From Ipomoea triloba (Eukaryota > Streptophyta > Magnoliopsida > Solanales > Convolvulaceae), in NCBI RefSeq assembly GCF_003576645.1, contig NC_044923.1:17621150-17685149 (forward strand): DNA of 64,000 bases, given 5' to 3'. Shown in pieces: positions 61,442-64,000 of the stretch (position 1 is its first letter; every line of letters starts with the position of its first letter). The notes under the pieces are model-generated. The model had not been told where the DNA came from. It saw only the letters and a list, made by a program, of their open reading frames with translations, and made no database searches. Made by a program: the position numbers and the translations under genes.

Positions 61442-63328
61442 TTACTTTACATGATTTGCTGCAAATTTCTCATCTCCACTTTTAAGTGCAATTAAGTTGT
61501 TTATGAAGAACAATGTGTGTTCATTTGGAGAAATACCCTTACCAACCATTTCATCTAAAAGTAGATTTGCCTCATGACATTTTTTCTGTCTAACAAATTC
61601 TTGCAAAATAACATTATAAGTCCAAGCATTAGGTAAGCAATCATTCTTCTCCATTTTCCTTAACAACTCTAAGGCTTCATCTAAAAATCCTTCTCGACAA
61701 AGCCCATTTATCATTGCAGTGTATGTACTCACAGCTAGGCGACGCCCTTTAGAGATGAGGCCATTGAATACATGACGTGCAATATTAAGCCGTCCTATCT
61801 TGCAGACCCTATCAATTACGATTCTATCATAAACATGAGAACCATTTCCGTTTCTATCTAACTTATGATAGACCGATATCGCCTCTTCAACAAGTCCATT
61901 ATAACACAAGCCACTAAGTAAGACATTTGAAGTGTAAAAATTTGGTTTATGTCCAGCAACCAGCATCTCCTGAAAAAGTTCCAGTGCAGCAGAACATCTA
62001 CCCACCAGAAATAACCCCTGCAACATTGTGTTATACGTAACAACATTAGGATGAGGAATTTCACAAAACAGATGCACGGCCTCATCCATTTCTTTTATTT
62101 TACAGTATCCATTAATTAATGTGTTATAGGTCATAACATCAGGTTGAATGCCACTTTCTACCATCCGACCAAAAACTTTCCTCGCTTCATCCACTTCTTT
62201 TATTTTACAGTATCCATTAATTAATGTGTTATAGGTCATAACATCAGGTTGAATGCCACTTTCTACCATCCGACCAAAAACTTTCCTCACTTCATCCATC
62301 CGTCCTTGCAAACAGTACCCCTCAACAAGAGCGTTGTATGTGACAACATCAGGATAAATGTTCCTTTGAATCATGATCTGAATAATAGTTTCCGCACTTT
62401 CCAACTTCCCCTCCTTACAGAGGGCATCCGCTAATATATTGAAAATATAGACACCTGGATATACATTATGTAGGACCATCTCATTCATTACCTTCGTAAC
62501 CTCTTTCCATCGGTTAAAATTGCAAAGGCCTTGAATCAGTGAAGTGTATGTGAAGATATTCGGGGGAACACCTCTTTCAATCATCTCAGAGAGAAGGCCA
62601 AGAGCCTGATCAACCATTCTGTCTTTGCATAGAGAATCAATTACAGTGTTATAGGCTATAGTATCAGGCTTAGGTCCCTCCTTTTGCATTACTACAAGTA
62701 AATCAAGAGCATTTTGTGTATGACCTGCCTTGCAAAGCCCATTTATAACAGTACCATAAGTAATTTGATCAACTTTGTACACATTTTCCCTCACCAACTT
62801 CTTGAATAGCCCTATAGCCTCAACAATCTTATTATCCATAAAGAGACCCTTGATCAGAGTGGTGAATGTTACCACATTAAACTCAAATCCACACTTGAAC
62901 ACCACACCAAGTAGACAAAACCCGCAATCTACTCGACTAGAGCGGCAGTACACATCCACCAGAATGTTAATGGTACGCACACTGATTGGGATACCCATAA
63001 TGCGCATTTCTTGAAAGAGGGAAACAACTACCGAATAACGCTTCAATTTCACAATTCTACAAAGCAGTTTGTTGAAGTGAATAACACAAGGCAAGGGCCT
63101 GGTATGAGCCATTTGATGGAATAGCTTTAGGGCATCGTCTAAATCATTACAGCTTTTTTTGAATTTGGATTGATTCATAGAAACCGATGAGTTATTATGA
63201 TTTGAAGAAGCCGTACCTGACGCAAAATTGGGCGAAATGGGAGTAGAGCTTGCTGTCCTTATTCTCCTCCAACTCATGTTACTGAAGAAGAACCAAGACA
63301 AAGCATTTCTCTGTGTTTTCATTTTCAA
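61442..63328 (-). CDS. P-class PPR protein, Rf-like, probably mitochondrial
   Basis: Pentatricopeptide repeat protein that binds organelle RNA in a sequence-specific way. It is an intronless frame of 628 residues. The N-terminus is rich in Arg and Ser (SWRRIRTASSTP at 19-30), fitting a mitochondrial targeting peptide; a second Met at 18 is another possible start. From about residue 64 to 612 it consists of roughly 15 P-type repeats of 35 residues with the TYNTLINGYCK-type pattern of Rf-like proteins. No DYW, E or SMR domain is present. Residues around 346-380 and 381-415 are a near-perfect duplicate made by a 105-bp tandem duplication (see repeat). The repeat at about 417-450 is only 31 residues long. 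The frame is intact, so the gene may be functional; its RNA target cannot be told from sequence alone. Confidence 0.93.
   Translation of the reverse strand: MKMKTQRNALSWFFFSNMSWRRIRTASSTPISPNFASGTASSNHNNSSVSMNQSKFKKSCNDLDDALKLFHQMAHTRPLPCVIHFNKLLCRIVKLKRYSVVVSLFQEMRIMGIPISVRTINILVDVYCRSSRVDCGFCLLGVVFKCGFEFNVVTFTTLIKGLFMDNKIVEAIGLFKKLVRENVYKVDQITYGTVINGLCKAGHTQNALDLLVVMQKEGPKPDTIAYNTVIDSLCKDRMVDQALGLLSEMIERGVPPNIFTYTSLIQGLCNFNRWKEVTKVMNEMVLHNVYPGVYIFNILADALCKEGKLESAETIIQIMIQRNIYPDVVTYNALVEGYCLQGRMDEVRKVFGRMVESGIQPDVMTYNTLINGYCKIKEVDEARKVFGRMVESGIQPDVMTYNTLINGYCKIKEMDEAVHLFCEIPHPNVVTYNTMLQGLFLVGRCSAALELFQEMLVAGHKPNFYTSNVLLSGLCYNGLVEEAISVYHKLDRNGNGSHVYDRIVIDRVCKIGRLNIARHVFNGLISKGRRLAVSTYTAMINGLCREGFLDEALELLRKMEKNDCLPNAWTYNVILQEFVRQKKCHEANLLLDEMVGKGISPNEHTLFFINNLIALKSGDEKFAANHVK
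62091..62300 (-). repeat. 105-bp in-frame tandem duplication within the PPR gene
   Basis: Units 62091-62195 and 62196-62300 are identical over nearly their whole length; for example 'tcttttattttacagtatcc' and 'aatgccactttctaccatcc' occur at the same place in each. The period equals one PPR motif (35 codons), so it adds exactly one repeat. Confidence 0.95.
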
Positions 63329-63730
63329 GATGAAATCAAAGTTTTAGGGCTTTGAGGAAACACAGAAAATTGTTTCCATCCAACAGTGCCACAGTGGAGT
63401 GGCGTGGAAGAAGCTCTATTGATTTTTATTATTATTATTTTTTTTTGAAAGCATTTTAACGTATCATATTAAGTGTGCTGTAAAATTTTTATTACAGTGT
63501 CCCTTCTTTTTTGTGTTTGGAAACTCGAAATATGCCTTTTTCGAATTTCTAGTGTTTGACAAAGGAGGAGAAAATGATACATTAGTCAAAGAAAAATAAG
63601 TATGTTTTGGGGGAAAATGACTTCCTCTTTTTTTGAGGAAGTCATTTTACAAGGGATATGAACATGCAAAATTTGTCAAAATAATGTGGTTTAGTTTTTA
63701 CTTTTTAAAACACTAGTCCAGGCCGGCCGC
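63329..63730 (-). promoter_or_regulatory. 5' flank of the PPR gene
   Basis: Presumed leader and promoter. At 63600-63660 'gaaaatgacttcctc' and 'gaggaagtcattttac' form a near-perfect hairpin. No other feature seen. Confidence 0.35.

Positions 63731-63732
<2 letters not shown>

Positions 63733-63761
<29 letters not shown>
63733..63761. repeat. Poly-T tract
   Basis: An uninterrupted run of about 29-30 T next to 'ggccggccgcg'; possibly the tail of a minus-strand retroposon. Confidence 0.85.
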
Positions 63762-63762
<1 letters not shown>

Positions 63763-63817
63763 TGAATTCAAAGTTCAAAAAAATAAGTAAAGTCTACAAA
63801 TATTAACAATTTAGTAC

Positions 63818-64000
63818 TGTCAAAGCGGGCCGACCCGTTAGGCCCACATGCTAGAATTCATGCAACCCTAGTCTGCCCACGCGGGTTGGCGAGCCCCGCG
63901 GGCCGGCCCGCGAGATTATTTTTATTTTTTATAAATGTGTGCTGTGTACACAAGAATATATATGTGTACATACGTGTGCATATTATATATACATGTGTAC
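63818..64000. mobile_element. hAT-like GC-rich element, cut by the window end
   Basis: It begins 'actgtcaaagcgggccgacc' and contains 'cgcgggttggcgagcc' and 'gcgggccggcccgcgag', the same arms as 9124-9611. The right end lies outside the window. Confidence 0.55.

Overview
The window is plant nuclear DNA. It is AT-rich, its genes carry GT-AG introns, its encoded proteins are typical of land plants (a GT8 GATL enzyme, a P-class PPR protein, a WVD2-like microtubule protein), and its intergenic space is packed with short plant DNA transposons and SINEs. Repeat style and protein similarity suggest a eudicot, perhaps an asterid such as Convolvulaceae; that placement is inference and weak. Nothing looks prokaryotic, viral or organellar.

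Five real genes are visible: (1) ARPC1, the WD40 subunit of the Arp2/3 actin nucleator, + strand, 15 coding exons at 798-7010; (2) a WVD2-like microtubule-associated protein gene, - strand, four coding exons at 10858-12655, whose expected C-terminal TPX2 domain I cannot find; (3) DIM1, the 18S rRNA dimethyltransferase, - strand, two coding exons at 15081-16298 plus a non-coding first exon near 17370-17575; (4) an intronless galacturonosyltransferase-like (GATL, GT8) gene, - strand, 43449-44564; (5) an intronless Rf-like PPR gene, - strand, 61442-63328, with a very recent 105-bp in-frame repeat duplication. They are ordinary housekeeping, cell-wall and organelle-RNA genes and do not form a pathway or operon.

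The rest is a dense record of transposition. From 19.6 to 27.9 kb there is an old direct tandem duplication of about 4 kb. Each copy carries a decayed fragment of the 5' part of the nearby DIM1 gene, and differences between copies give empty sites for several insertions: a 1.6-kb Mutator-like element with a 9-bp target duplication, a smaller element nested in it, a Harbinger-type MITE, and a 5'-truncated processed retropseudogene with an A-tail. From 35875 to 40146 lies a 4.27-kb CACTA element with 3-bp target duplication and no visible transposase. It carries fragments of three unrelated host genes (mitochondrial enoyl reductase, makorin, nucleolin), so it is a Pack-CACTA. The stretch from 40 to 61 kb is mostly MITEs, hAT-like elements, SINEs, microsatellites and a peculiar set of elements with 'accatggacc'-like ends and reiterated interiors, followed by a replication protein A-like OB-fold exon lying between CACTA-type subterminal repeats.

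The strongest candidates for something new are the three-gene Pack-CACTA, the elements with swapped reiterated interiors, the WVD2-like gene without its TPX2 domain, and the duplication block with its internal empty-site controls.
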